From the NCBI GenBank assembly GCA_937901745.1, contig CALGSZ010000032.1:67934-131933 (forward strand): a DNA stretch of 64,000 nt, in the 5' to 3' direction. Every line of letters begins with the position of its first letter. Position 1 is the stretch's first letter. This DNA is from an uncultured Chloroflexota bacterium. GTDB taxonomy: Bacteria; Chloroflexota; Chloroflexia; Thermomicrobiales; UBA6265. Positions 41,263 through 50,502 of this stretch are shown here, one piece after another. The notes under the pieces were generated by a model. That model was not told the DNA's origin. It was given only the letters and a program-made list of their open reading frames with translations, and did not search any database. The position numbers and the translations under genes are program-made.

Positions 41263-41288
41263 GCGGGGCCGCTCTTACGCGGCCCCGC
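41263..41288. terminator. Perfect 10-bp GC hairpin
   Basis: GCGGGGCCGC (41263-41272) pairs perfectly with GCGGCCCCGC (41279-41288) over a 6-base loop. It lies downstream of the small minus-strand gene at 41389 and upstream of the rpsP promoter, so it could separate the two units. Confidence 0.65.
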
Positions 41289-41388
41289 TGACGTCTTCTT
41301 CAAACTGGGATCTGCCCCAAGATAGCGACAACGACCACCCAGCCCGTGCGGGCGGGCAACGATCGCGAAGCATTGGCAGTTGGATGAG

Positions 41389-41607
41389 CTAGCGACTGCG
41401 CACGAGGGAGGACTTGCGCTGCGCCCAGGAGCCATCGCAGGCAGCAGCGGCGCAGGCCGCGACGATTGCCCGCGTCAGCGGACGAGGATATCCAGCCTTG
41501 CGTGCCCGGAGAGTGATCTGGCTCGGACTGTGTCGCTCGACGAGAGCTTCAGCAATAACGCGACTCGGGCGGGGCGTAAGCTCTTCGAACGACGGCTGGG
41601 CAAGCAT
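41389..41607 (-). CDS. Small hypothetical protein (72 residues)
   Basis: A short basic protein (MLAQPSFEELTPRPSRV..., many Arg/Ala) with no recognised family and no TM helix. The reason for accepting it is a strong AAGGAGG 9 bases before the ATG, a hairpin terminator about 100 bases after the stop and no better frame in the region. It might bind nucleic acid, judging only from its charge. Confidence 0.5.
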   Translation of the reverse strand: MLAQPSFEELTPRPSRVIAEALVERHSPSQITLRARKAGYPRPLTRAIVAACAAAACDGSWAQRKSSLVRSR

Positions 41608-41724
41608 AATCGTCGGGCCTCCTTTTTCTTATGTGTCCGGTCCAGGATTTTTCGGGGTTCCCTCGTGCGCTCCGGCCTCCCACCATGTCCAGCCACATGC
41701 TCGGGAGACCTCAGGAGCAAGTTA

Positions 41725-41743
41725 ACCCCTATCCTATAGGGGT
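41725..41743. repeat. Inverted repeat ACCCCTA-N5-TAGGGGT
   Basis: A perfect 7-base inverted repeat over a 5-base loop between the aldolase gene end and the small gene start. It could be an operator for the small gene or part of a transcription end for the aldolase operon. GGGGGCGA (41778 onward) and TCGCCCCC (to about 41816) nearby form another possible, long-loop hairpin. Confidence 0.35.
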
Positions 41744-41824
41744 CATTTGCTCACATCAATGGTGTACGTACGACTTGTTGGGGGCGATCTGTGCCAATCA
41801 GTCGCAGTCGCCCCCGGCCCGATC

Positions 41825-42499
41825 TCAAGCTTTCGCCGCCTGAGGTTGGCCGTAGGTCTGGCGAAACCGCTCACGCATCTCCGGGATCAGGTGCTCCGGC
41901 ACCATCTCCGGCTCGCGGCCACCATTCGCCGCCAGCGCGTCGATGTAGACGTGCGCTGCCTCCTCGACAACGTTGGCGTACGTCAGCGCCTCCGAGAAGG
42001 AGCGGCCGAAGGTGATGAGCCCGTGATTCTTGAGGATCACCGCCCTCGTCTCGTCGTCCATCACCTCGAGGACGCTGCGCCCGATGTCATCCAGCCCGGT
42101 CAGGCCATATCGCGTTACCGGCACGCGCGCGCCGACGACGAGGCAGACCTCGGTCAGGATCGGCGGCAAGCACGGTCGAATCGTGCTGACGACGGTCGAG
42201 TAGTGCGAGTGCGTGTGGACGATCGCCAAGATTCGCGGATGCTCGCGGTAGATCATCGTGTGCATCGGCGTCTCGGAGCTCGGCCGCCGCGTGCCGTCCT
42301 TCACGTTGCCGTGCTCGTCCACGATCACGACATCCGCCGGAGTCATCTCCGGATACGGGATTCCGCTGGGAGAGATGGCGATCAATCCGGTCTCCGGATC
42401 GCGGACGCTGAAATTACCCGCGGTTCCGTAAACGATGCGCTGCTCCAAGGCCGTCAGGCCGGCCTGCACCACCTGCTCCCGCAGCTCCGCCAGTAGCAC
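41825..42499 (-). CDS. Class II aldolase/adducin-family protein
   Basis: A 224-residue zinc enzyme of the L-fuculose-phosphate aldolase type. Visible features are GTAGNFSVRD, the catalytic glutamate region SSETPMHTMIY, the zinc histidines in HTHSHYS and the third His in KNHGLI. Relatives include fuculose-, rhamnulose- and ribulose-phosphate aldolases/epimerases and 3-oxo-tetronate-phosphate decarboxylase, so the reaction cannot be fixed. It is the last gene of the long minus-strand operon that starts at 49064 and probably cleaves or decarboxylates a phosphorylated intermediate of the imported substrate. Confidence 0.9.
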   Translation of the reverse strand: MLLAELREQVVQAGLTALEQRIVYGTAGNFSVRDPETGLIAISPSGIPYPEMTPADVVIVDEHGNVKDGTRRPSSETPMHTMIYREHPRILAIVHTHSHYSTVVSTIRPCLPPILTEVCLVVGARVPVTRYGLTGLDDIGRSVLEVMDDETRAVILKNHGLITFGRSFSEALTYANVVEEAAHVYIDALAANGGREPEMVPEHLIPEMRERFRQTYGQPQAAKA

Positions 42500-42553
42500 G
42501 AAACTCCTCCCTTTCTCTCGAACTATCTCATCCTATGTTCCGCAATGGGCTTG

Positions 42554-43309
42554 CTAGAACTCGCTCTCAATAACCCGAACAGGATCGATCTCGGCCAGCG
42601 CCGTTAGCTCGTCGGGCGACGGTGGCGGCGTTCGGGGCGTGCGCTCATCCACGGTGATCGGAAATCCTGTCGCCTCGCGCAGCGCATCAAGCTCCACGCC
42701 TGGGTGCACCGACTCCACTTCCAGCCACCCTTCCCGCCGGGCAAAGACACACAGTGGCGTCACCACGCGATCGACATTGCCGGAAGCAGTCACGAAATCG
42801 AGCTGCTCGACGAAGGTGCGCCGGTCGTGCTTCGTCCGCCAGAGAATCGTCCGGCGGGCCGTCGGCATCAACGCCGCGCTGCCAGCGCCGCCGGGCAAGC
42901 GCACCTTCGGCTGGTGAAAATCGCCGATCGCGCTCATGTTGATGCGGCCCAGGCCGTCGATCTGCACCCCGCTGAGAAAGACCGTGTCCAGCCGGCCTCG
43001 CGCGGAAAGATCGAAGAGGTCCGCTAGCGTCACGAGCGTCCGCGTCCCACGCAGCAGCGCGGGATCGACTGTCGACACGGGCAATTGCTCGGGCTGCGGG
43101 TTCACGCTCCCAGTGATGTTGAGATAGACCAGGTTCGGAGCGTGGAGTCGCTTCGCCAGGAGAATGGCGACCATCGGCAACGGCGACGCGACCCCATGAA
43201 AGACCGTCTCCCCGTCGCGGAGCAAACGCGCCAGCGCCACGGCCATCATCACCGGCGCTGAAGGAACGTCAGTCACCGACCCTTCCCGCATTCCCTGATG
43301 ACCCTGCAC
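42554..43309 (-). CDS. CoA-transferase family I beta-type subunit
   Basis: A 251-residue protein like the B subunits of 3-oxoacid, glutaconate or IpdAB-type enzymes: ALARLLRDGETVFHGVASPLPMVAILLAKRLHAPNL, then LSGVQIDGLGRINMSAIGDF, and VTPLCVF toward the C-terminus. I do not see a clear glutamate in the usual ExG active-site position (the stretch reads GVASPLP), which raises the chance that it is an IpdB-like hydrolase rather than a true transferase. It is adjacent (17 bases) to the alpha subunit and lies in the sugar-transport operon. Confidence 0.8.
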   Translation of the reverse strand: MQGHQGMREGSVTDVPSAPVMMAVALARLLRDGETVFHGVASPLPMVAILLAKRLHAPNLVYLNITGSVNPQPEQLPVSTVDPALLRGTRTLVTLADLFDLSARGRLDTVFLSGVQIDGLGRINMSAIGDFHQPKVRLPGGAGSAALMPTARRTILWRTKHDRRTFVEQLDFVTASGNVDRVVTPLCVFARREGWLEVESVHPGVELDALREATGFPITVDERTPRTPPPSPDELTALAEIDPVRVIESEF

Positions 43310-43326
43310 GGCGCGCTCACCATCAC

Positions 43327-44154
43327 CTACGCGCCGACCGCGACCGGGGAGCCGGCCAAGATGCGCTCATCCACGAACTTTTGAAGCGAGCGCTCATCCT
43401 TGCTGGCCTCGACGTAGGCGCGCAGGTAGTCGGCGTCGTAGTCGTAGTAGCCAGCGCACGAGCACGGCCACGCCCCACTCGGCGCCTCGACCACCGCCTC
43501 GACGAGAAAGCCCGGGATCGCGACCGTCTCCGGCGCCGCTTCGAACTCCGCGCCATCCACGATCCGCTCGGCGGTCAGGATAACGCGACGCGCCGCCTTC
43601 GCCATCAGCACATCCTCGAAGTGTGTGCCGATGATCCGCCCGTTGCCTTCCCGGTCCGCTTCCTGGACGTGGAGGATGGCGACATCAGGCTGCAGCGCGG
43701 GCACGACGACGACTTCTTGCCCCGTGTACGGATCGGCGATGGTGTGGAATCCGGTCACACGTGGCACATCCGAGCCGGTCAGGCCGGCGACCGGCATGAA
43801 GGGCACGCCCTGGATCGCGGCGCGCAGCCCGGCGATCACCGTGTAGCAGGCATGCTCCTTCACCTGGACACGTCCCTGCTCGACCGCGCGCCGGTAGCTC
43901 GGTGCCAGGCCGAAGACGGTCTCGAACCCAATGAACCCGGCCGCTACCGCTGACGCGCACCCGGTCGCCGCCAAGAGGTCAACGTCGTAAGCGCCGGCGG
44001 TCTTGACGATCTCCAGCCCGCGCTTGCTCTGGCGAACGATCTCGTGAACCGCAGCGCACGGCCCCCGGTGGAGCGTGTTCCCACCCAGGGCAACCCGAGA
44101 TCCATCAGCGATGGAGGAGATTGCCTCGCTCAGCGAGATGAGCTTGTCCTGCAT
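43327..44154 (-). CDS. CoA-transferase family I alpha-type subunit
   Basis: A 275-residue protein resembling GctA/IpdA: LSEAISSIADGSRVALGGNTLHRGPCAAVHEIVRQ at the N-terminus, GFIGFETVFGLAPSYRRAVEQGRVQVKEHACYTVIAGLRAA, and IADPYTGQEVVVVPALQPDVAILHVQEADREGNGRI. The ATG at 44154 is chosen over the one at 44205 because GGGAGGCCTCCT directly precedes it. It is expected to pair with the B subunit as a heterodimer or heterotetramer. Activity (transfer of CoA or hydrolysis of a CoA thioester) is not determined by sequence. Confidence 0.82.
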   Translation of the reverse strand: MQDKLISLSEAISSIADGSRVALGGNTLHRGPCAAVHEIVRQSKRGLEIVKTAGAYDVDLLAATGCASAVAAGFIGFETVFGLAPSYRRAVEQGRVQVKEHACYTVIAGLRAAIQGVPFMPVAGLTGSDVPRVTGFHTIADPYTGQEVVVVPALQPDVAILHVQEADREGNGRIIGTHFEDVLMAKAARRVILTAERIVDGAEFEAAPETVAIPGFLVEAVVEAPSGAWPCSCAGYYDYDADYLRAYVEASKDERSLQKFVDERILAGSPVAVGA

Positions 44155-44250
44155 AGGAGGCCTCCCTTGGTGACGATCGGCGCCCGCGGTCCAATGTCGA
44201 ATCATAGCCCGGTGACGCCCGGCGCGGCACCTGGCCTCCCACCGCCATGG

Positions 44251-45294
44251 TCAGGCGCTTGCCTCGATTCCCGCTCCGCATGCGACCGACCACAGCCGCT
44301 CCAGTGGTGAAGCGTGCTGATACAGGATGGCCCAGAGGGCATCGAGCAGCGGGAAGCGCGCGGCAACCTCGCCGTCGATGCCGACCATCTCCCGAGCCAG
44401 CCGGTACCCGAAATCGGTCGCCAGGTAGCCTTCGACAGTGGTGCCCTGCGAAGTCAGCTCGGCGAAAGCGACATCTGGCCGTTCGCCCAGGCCCAGGCGC
44501 TCGCCGAGCAGCCGGTTGCGGCCGGCCGTCAGCGTCACCTGCAGGTCGCCAATCCCGGCGAGCCCCAGCACCGACTCTCGGCGTCCCCCAAGTCCCTCGG
44601 CCAATGCCACCAGTTCTCGCACGGCCTGCGGGAAGAGAGCCGACCGCAGGTTGTTGTATGGCCGTCCGGTGCGCCGCTCCAACCCGTCGGCAACGCCCAT
44701 GGCGATGGCGTAGGCATTCTTCATCGCCGCGGCAACCTCGACGCCGACGACGTCATCGGTCGCCTCGATGTGGTAAGTCGGCGTCGCGAAGACGGATTGG
44801 CAGACGGCAACTGCATCGGGCGGTCCGGCGTAGACCACTGATGTCGGCAGCCCCATCGCCACTTCGTTCGCTTTGGACGGCCCGCCAACGGCGACGATCG
44901 GCCCTGAGTAGACCTCGGCAATGACGTCGGGCAACAGCTGGACGGTGCGCGCCGCGTCTTCATCGAACCCCTTGGCAACGGTCATCAGGACCTGAGCCTG
45001 CTGGAGCAGCGGTCCGACGCGCGTGACGATCTTTCGCACCGCGTTGGATGTCACCGCAACGACGACGAGCTCGGCGCCGGACAATGCCTCCTTGGCCTCT
45101 TCTTCGGCGAAGACACGCACCGAGGAGGCCACCGGCACTCGCAAGCGCGGGTGGTTCTGCCCCGCCCGCAATGCCGACACGATGGCGCCATCGAGCTCCG
45201 TGCCCCAGAGCCGGACTTCGTGGCCGTTCTGTGCCGCTGGCGTCGTCAGGCCAGTTCCCATGTCACCCGCGCCGAGGATCGCGACGCGCGTCAC
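44251..45294 (-). CDS. GpsA-like NAD(P)-dependent dehydrogenase
   Basis: A 347-residue protein of the glycerol-3-phosphate dehydrogenase family: GAGDMGTGL (dinucleotide binding), VVAVTSNAVRKIV, VTVAKGF, AVGGPSKANEVAMGLPT, and AAMKNAYAIAMGVADGL with the catalytic Lys. The frame is open to 45354, but the GTG at 45294 has AGGAGGAGG 8 bases upstream and starts directly at the NAD-binding strand. Its place in a carbohydrate uptake operon suggests oxidation of a polyol-phosphate or similar, not glycerolipid synthesis. The N-terminal GAGDMG replaces the GxGxWG more usual in GpsA. Confidence 0.85.
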   Translation of the reverse strand: MTRVAILGAGDMGTGLTTPAAQNGHEVRLWGTELDGAIVSALRAGQNHPRLRVPVASSVRVFAEEEAKEALSGAELVVVAVTSNAVRKIVTRVGPLLQQAQVLMTVAKGFDEDAARTVQLLPDVIAEVYSGPIVAVGGPSKANEVAMGLPTSVVYAGPPDAVAVCQSVFATPTYHIEATDDVVGVEVAAAMKNAYAIAMGVADGLERRTGRPYNNLRSALFPQAVRELVALAEGLGGRRESVLGLAGIGDLQVTLTAGRNRLLGERLGLGERPDVAFAELTSQGTTVEGYLATDFGYRLAREMVGIDGEVAARFPLLDALWAILYQHASPLERLWSVACGAGIEASA

Positions 45295-45398
45295 CTCGGT
45301 ATCCTCCTCCTGCCGATGGACAGCACGGGGCAACCGGCCCTCCAGAAGGGGCATCGGAGGACCGGATTGCCGCCGGCTCTCAAACGTTCAGAAACGAA

Positions 45399-46907
45399 CT
45401 AGCTCGAGGCAGCCTCGTCCACCTTCTTGGCGATCTCCACCATCGCCGGTCCGGTGGGATCGTCGCTCGTGGTCAGCTTACCCAGTTCGACCGCGATGAT
45501 GTCGTTCGCGATGAGCGGCCACTGCGGGAGGTGCGGCTCGGTGCCCATCCGATTCATGATGACGTTGTACATCTCGGGGAAGTGCCGCGTCGTCCCAGCC
45601 ACGCCGACCTGGGCCGCCTCCTTGACTCGCGGATCATCGAAGGTGGACTGGCGCATCGGGCTGGCGCCGCCGCCGATGATCGAGGCCATGGTCTGCGTGT
45701 TGGAGCAGGTCGCCCACTGGAGGAAGATCCACGCCGCGTCGGCGTTCTTCGAGTACCGGGAGAGGCAGTAGGTGCTGCCGCCCTGGTGCCCAAGATCCGG
45801 ATGCTCCTCGAATCCGCACTCCTCGGGCGGGCGCTGGGCAGTATTGGCAGGCAGGGGGGCCGGCTCCATGAGCCCGGAGACTTTCGAGTTCGCCGGGTCG
45901 TCCCAGCCGGGGAAGTTCTCGCCCCACGTAATCACCTGGCCGCCCTGGCCCTGCTGAATCGCGGTGAACTGGCCGCCCCAGTCGTACGTCGTGACCGCGG
46001 TCGGCATGTACTGCTGCAGCTGGCGCATGTACTCGACGCCCTGGATCGCGAAGTCATCGGCCAACGCGCACTTGCCGTCCGCGGTGAAGACCGAGCCGCC
46101 GTGCGACCAGACATAGGCGGTCATGTCGCACTCGAGGGCGTAGTGGCCGCTCTTCATCTGGCCGACCGTTCCGTAGGTACCCTCGCCGCTCTTCGCCTCG
46201 TTGATGATGCGTGCGTTCTCCAGATACTCCTCCATCGTCGTCGCCGGCTGGAGCCCCAGCTCGTCGTAGATATCCTTGCGGTAGAAGTACATGAAGATCG
46301 GCACGTCGCACGGGAACCCGATCATCTTGTCGCCGTACATGGCGATGTGCCGCACGAGCGGCTCCAGGAAGTCTTCAATGTTGTAGTTCGGCATCGCGAG
46401 GTCCGGCTTCTGGTCCAGGAGCTCGCGCGGATCGTAGGTGTCGTTGATGAAGCGACCGACCCAGGCCTGGTCGAAGTAGTAGATATCGTTCGCGCCCAGC
46501 TTGCTCGCCGCGTCCTGGCTCACCTTGGCGAGCACCTGGTCAAGCGGCACCACTTCCCAGTTGACGGTGATGCCGGTGATATCCTCGAACATCTCCTTTT
46601 TGAGATTGATGATGGCCCGGCTCGGCGGCGTTTCCTCAGAGACGACCCGAATCGTGGTCCCTCTGAACTGACCGCCCACATCACGCAGGAAGGCGACGAT
46701 CTCTTCCGGCTGCGTGGCCGCCGCCTCCTGCAACGTCGCGGCAGACACGGACGGCGCGGACCGGCGCAGCATCGGCCGGCTTGTCAGCGCGACGCCAGCC
46801 GCCGCGAGCACACCCAGCATCTTCCGTCTGGAGATGCGTCCAGCTCGCCAATCTTCGATGGCTCGGTAGATGGCAACCTTGGCATCCGTATCCTTCATCG
46901 CACTCAT
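45399..46907 (-). CDS. Carbohydrate ABC transporter substrate-binding protein (family 1)
   Basis: A 502-residue protein. The ATG at 46907 is chosen because AGGAGG lies 6 bases upstream and it exposes a Tat-like leader (RISRRKMLGVLAAAGVAL). The mature part has the type-1 sugar-binding organisation: TIRVVSEETPPSRAIINLKKEMFEDITGITVNWEVVP, then LPxYNIED-like hinge regions, AWIFLQWAT near the C-terminus, and six or seven Cys. Sugar or polyol identity is not set by the sequence. It is the third gene after the two permeases. Confidence 0.92.
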   Translation of the reverse strand: MSAMKDTDAKVAIYRAIEDWRAGRISRRKMLGVLAAAGVALTSRPMLRRSAPSVSAATLQEAAATQPEEIVAFLRDVGGQFRGTTIRVVSEETPPSRAIINLKKEMFEDITGITVNWEVVPLDQVLAKVSQDAASKLGANDIYYFDQAWVGRFINDTYDPRELLDQKPDLAMPNYNIEDFLEPLVRHIAMYGDKMIGFPCDVPIFMYFYRKDIYDELGLQPATTMEEYLENARIINEAKSGEGTYGTVGQMKSGHYALECDMTAYVWSHGGSVFTADGKCALADDFAIQGVEYMRQLQQYMPTAVTTYDWGGQFTAIQQGQGGQVITWGENFPGWDDPANSKVSGLMEPAPLPANTAQRPPEECGFEEHPDLGHQGGSTYCLSRYSKNADAAWIFLQWATCSNTQTMASIIGGGASPMRQSTFDDPRVKEAAQVGVAGTTRHFPEMYNVIMNRMGTEPHLPQWPLIANDIIAVELGKLTTSDDPTGPAMVEIAKKVDEAASS

Positions 46908-47098
46908 AACTTCCTCCTGCCTTCGCTGGCTAGATCTCGCTGGCAATGGAGAGGCATGGCGTCGCCGCTCCAATTCCGTGGGCCAGCTACGCTCCTCATC
47001 TCCCAGATCGTCGTGAAGCGCGGAAACCGAATCGCGTGCCGGTCTCACCTCCTTCGACATGCCAAGCCAACGACCGAAGACAGGCGCGCCTGAGATCG

Positions 47099-48010
47099 CT
47101 ACTTGAGTGCGCCCAGCGTCAGACCACGCACGAGGTGACGCTGGACGAGCAGGATGAAGATGAAGATCGGGATCATGGACGCCGTTCCTAGCGCCGCCAT
47201 ATAGCCCCACTCGGTGGCGAAAGCGGTCGTGAAGGTCGAAGACGCGACGGGAACGGTGCGCACGATTCCGGTCGTCAGCACCAAGGAGAGCAAGAACTCG
47301 TTCCAGGAGAAGATGAACGACAGCACGGCCGTGGCGGCCAAGCCACCGCGCAAGTAATGCAGGAGCACGCCACGGAACGCGCCGAACCGGGTCGCGCCGT
47401 CAATCATCGCCGCTTCATCGAGCTCTCGCGGCACCTCGTCGAAGAAGCTGCGAAGGAGCAGGATCGCGAGCGGCGCATTGATCGCCGCATGGACGAGGAT
47501 CATGCCGCGATACGTATCGATGAGCCCAAAATCCCGGAACATCATGAAAAGCGGGAAGGCGACGACCACGGGCGGCAGCATGCGCTGCGACAGAATCCAG
47601 AGCGTCAGGTCTTTGCTGCGCCGAATCGTGAAACGGGACAGGGCGTAGGCCGCCGGCGTCGCAAGCAGCAGCACGAGGAGCGTGCTTCCTACCGCGATGA
47701 TCATGCTGTCGCGGAGATATGGGATGGAATAGAAGGTCGAGCCGCCCGACCCGCGGCCGACTGAGCCGGTAGTCTCGATGTTGAACCGCGTCGGATCGGC
47801 GTTGCCGAGCACCACCCGGAACCAATTGAGCGTGGGATCGAAGCCAAGCAGGCGCGGCGGAGAACGCAGAATTTCCGGCGTCGGCTTGATCGAGGCGAGC
47901 ATCCACCACAGGATCGGAGCGAAGAAGATCAGGCTGACAACTGCTGCCAGCAGCGTCTTGACGATCGTCCCCTGATGCAGCTGGCGCCACGATTTCGTTT
48001 GTCGAGCCAT
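47099..48010 (-). CDS. Carbohydrate ABC permease (MalG-type)
   Basis: A 303-residue protein with six TM helices. The EAA coupling loop reads ELDEAAMIDGATRFGAFRGVLL, diagnostic of the MalG type. The frame is open upstream to 48154, but the ATG at 48010 has GGAGACCG in front and begins the usual cytosolic N-terminus. It pairs with the MalF-type permease encoded upstream. No ABC ATPase gene lies in this operon, so the pump probably uses an ATPase encoded elsewhere. Confidence 0.93.
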   Translation of the reverse strand: MARQTKSWRQLHQGTIVKTLLAAVVSLIFFAPILWWMLASIKPTPEILRSPPRLLGFDPTLNWFRVVLGNADPTRFNIETTGSVGRGSGGSTFYSIPYLRDSMIIAVGSTLLVLLLATPAAYALSRFTIRRSKDLTLWILSQRMLPPVVVAFPLFMMFRDFGLIDTYRGMILVHAAINAPLAILLLRSFFDEVPRELDEAAMIDGATRFGAFRGVLLHYLRGGLAATAVLSFIFSWNEFLLSLVLTTGIVRTVPVASSTFTTAFATEWGYMAALGTASMIPIFIFILLVQRHLVRGLTLGALK

Positions 48011-48107
48011 CGGTCTCCGTCCCCACTCCGCCCGGCAAAGGAGCACGGCGTTGTCAACCATTGGTGCTGGAAATGCGCCGCGTCCCGATCGCCCCCCTGA
48101 TCGCTCC

Positions 48108-49064
48108 TCACCAGGCCACTTTGAAGACCCGAACGTAGACGTTGGCCAGGACAATCGCTAAGACGAGAATCACGATCCCGAGAACGGAGCCATAGCCCCA
48201 TTCGATCGTGACGAACGAGCGCTGGTAGGCGTAGAAGCTAAGGACTTCGGTGCGCGTTCCGGGGCCGCCGCTGGTGAGCACGAAGATGTAGTCGAAGACC
48301 TTGAGCAGATCGACGAGGCGGAACAGCACAGCCACGGCGATCATCGGCCGAAGCATCGGCAAGGTGATATCCCAGAACTGGCGCCACGCTCCTGCACCGT
48401 CAACCTGCGCCGCCTCCAACGGGTCCTGCGGAAGCGCCTTCAATCCGGCCAGAAGAATCAGCACGAAGAAGGGCGTCCATTGCCAAATCTCGGGTATCAG
48501 CACGGCCGCCATGGCGTAGCGCCCCGTGCCACCGAGAAGCGGCTCCTGCTTGTCAATGAGCCCTACGCCCTCCAGCAGCCACTGGAGCGCGCCATAGTCC
48601 GGGTTCTCCAGCACGCGGAACATCACCGCCGCAACAGTCGGCGGGACGACCATCGGCAGGATCATCAGCGACTGCCACAACCCGGAGATCGCTGGCCCGG
48701 AATTCAAGAGCACAGCAATGGCCAGACCGAGCACGAACTCGATGACCAAGGCGGCAAGCACGTATTTGGCGGACGTTAGGAAAGCGCCATGGAGCCGATC
48801 ATCCTGGAGCAGGCGCCGCCAGTTCTCCAGGCCGACGGGCTCGACATTCCCCGTCATGGGATTGAATTCGCGGAACGAATTGCGAATGTTGTAGATGAAG
48901 GGATAGAGCCCGATCCCAAGGAGCAAGATCACGACCGGCGCGATCCACGGCCACGGCCGCTCCGAGTTAATGACCCGGCCAAGCGCCCAGAATGGAGACC
49001 GGCGCAGGACAGCCTCGCGGCCGGCCCGGCGCTCAATGCCGGTCATTGGGTCAGCATTCGTCAT
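48108..49064 (-). CDS. Carbohydrate ABC permease (MalF-type)
   Basis: A 318-residue permease with an N-terminal cytosolic segment and six TM helices. The EAA loop is PQDPLEAAQVDGAGAWRQFWDITLPML. It is the first gene of the minus-strand operon, 150 bases downstream of a strong promoter (49214-49242), and is transcribed divergently from the SorC-type regulator. Confidence 0.93.
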   Translation of the reverse strand: MTNADPMTGIERRAGREAVLRRSPFWALGRVINSERPWPWIAPVVILLLGIGLYPFIYNIRNSFREFNPMTGNVEPVGLENWRRLLQDDRLHGAFLTSAKYVLAALVIEFVLGLAIAVLLNSGPAISGLWQSLMILPMVVPPTVAAVMFRVLENPDYGALQWLLEGVGLIDKQEPLLGGTGRYAMAAVLIPEIWQWTPFFVLILLAGLKALPQDPLEAAQVDGAGAWRQFWDITLPMLRPMIAVAVLFRLVDLLKVFDYIFVLTSGGPGTRTEVLSFYAYQRSFVTIEWGYGSVLGIVILVLAIVLANVYVRVFKVAW

Positions 49065-49213
49065 CCGCGCCTCTCGCCGAATAACCAGCTACCCGTGTCT
49101 CGCACCGACCCGTCTTGGTCACCCGCCAAGCAGACGGATCTCTAGCCCGGCGCCTCACTGTGCGTCGGGGTGCACCACACCCTTTGAATCCGGATCGTCA
49201 ACTGCTGTGGGAG

Positions 49214-49242
49214 ACGCTAGCATACGGTGCGGGTGGTGTCAA
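49214..49242 (-). promoter_or_regulatory. Promoter of the transport/catabolic operon
   Basis: On the minus strand TTGACA (49237-49242) and TAGCGT (49214-49219) are 17 bases apart. A TTGCACA box (49250-49256) lies just upstream of the -35, matching the boxes near the alcohol dehydrogenase start. Confidence 0.7.
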
Positions 49243-49441
49243 TCAGTTCTTGCACAGATGACCACGTTTCGATCATTGTTGCAGCTGCAGGGGCGAGCAC
49301 TCGGAGACACCAGCCGAGAGCCGGGGGCGTCACCTGTGGATGTCGTCGACACTGGTCCGGTGGCGCGCGCTGGCGCAATCATTGAGCGTGCGTCGCGGCC
49401 CCATCGAGCGCCTGATAAGAACACAATGTGGAGGCACCGAT

Positions 49442-50482
49442 TTGACTCAACACCGGCAACCCCAAGATGACGATGAGCTCATCCTGCTCGCTGACATCGC
49501 TCATCGCTATTACGAGCAGGATATGACCCAGGAGCAGATCGCCCGCCAGTTGCGGGTATCGCGCTCGAACGTCTCGCGCATGCTCAAAGAGGCACGGCAA
49601 CGTGGCCTCGTCGAGATCCGCATTCATCACCCGCTGCAAACGGTCCCGCAGCTACAAGAGACGCTCCGGGAGCGGTTCGGCCTGAGCGATTGCCTCGTGC
49701 TCTCGAACTGGCCCCCGACGGATCCCGAAGCGGACCATGAAACCGCGCACAAGATCGGCGCGCTCGCCGCTCGCTATCTGCAGGAACACGTGCCCAATCA
49801 CTCGATCGTCGGTGTTGGGTGGGGCAACACGATCTGGCACGTCGTCACCAGCGGCTACCTTCGCAAGAAGGTCGGGATGAGCGTCGTCCAGGTGATGGGC
49901 AGCGTCGGCGGCGGCGAGCCGGACATTGATGGCATCGAGATCGCGTCCCGGCTCGGACGCACGCTCGGGGGACGCGTCTATTACCTGCATGCGCCGATGA
50001 TCGTCACCGACGCCGCGGTGCGCGCGGGACTCATGCGCGACCAGCACATTCGGCGCAGCCTGGAGATGGCCCGCCGGGCGCAAACCTTGGTCCTCTCGGT
50101 TGGCGCCATCAGCCGCCGCTCCGGCCTGTATCGCGCCGGCTACCTCAACGATGCCGACCTCGACTACATCCAGGGCCACGGCGTCGTCGGTGACCTAGCG
50201 GGCGTTCACTACAGCCGCAGCGGCGACATCATCCATCTAGAGCTGAACGATCGCATGATCTCGATTTCGCACGACATCATGCGCCAGATCCCGTTGCGCA
50301 TCGGAGTCAGCTGGGGCACGGCTAAGGGACTCGCCAATCTCGGCGCGGCTCGCTCCAGACTCCTCAACGTCCTGATCACCGACGAGACAGCCGCGCGGGA
50401 GATGCTGGCACTGGCGGATGAAGACGGCCTGGACACTCCCGGCGCCGTCGCGGCGACGGCCACGACCGCGGAGTCACGCTGA
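49442..50482 (+). CDS. SorC/DeoR-type sugar-binding transcriptional regulator
   Basis: A 346-residue regulator. The start is taken as the TTG at 49442, with GGAGG 7 bases upstream; earlier codons (to 49340) have no ribosome site and look non-coding. The N-terminal HTH is MTQEQIARQLRVSRSNVSRMLKEARQRGLVEI. The C-terminal sugar-binding domain (about 70-330) has GVGWGNTI and RIGVSWGTAKGLANLGAAR, the SorC-family effector region. It should repress or activate the surrounding operons in response to a phosphorylated sugar. Divergent orientation to the transport operon is typical for such a local regulator. Confidence 0.92.
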   Translation: MTQHRQPQDDDELILLADIAHRYYEQDMTQEQIARQLRVSRSNVSRMLKEARQRGLVEIRIHHPLQTVPQLQETLRERFGLSDCLVLSNWPPTDPEADHETAHKIGALAARYLQEHVPNHSIVGVGWGNTIWHVVTSGYLRKKVGMSVVQVMGSVGGGEPDIDGIEIASRLGRTLGGRVYYLHAPMIVTDAAVRAGLMRDQHIRRSLEMARRAQTLVLSVGAISRRSGLYRAGYLNDADLDYIQGHGVVGDLAGVHYSRSGDIIHLELNDRMISISHDIMRQIPLRIGVSWGTAKGLANLGAARSRLLNVLITDETAAREMLALADEDGLDTPGAVAATATTAESR

Positions 50483-50502
50483 GGTTTGCCCAATTCCTCG
50501 GA

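Noticed and set aside
45048..47093. 681-residue plus-strand frame over the binding-protein gene
   Set aside because: Antisense shadow of the substrate-binding protein and GpsA-like genes; composition rich in Arg/His/Leu with no motif.
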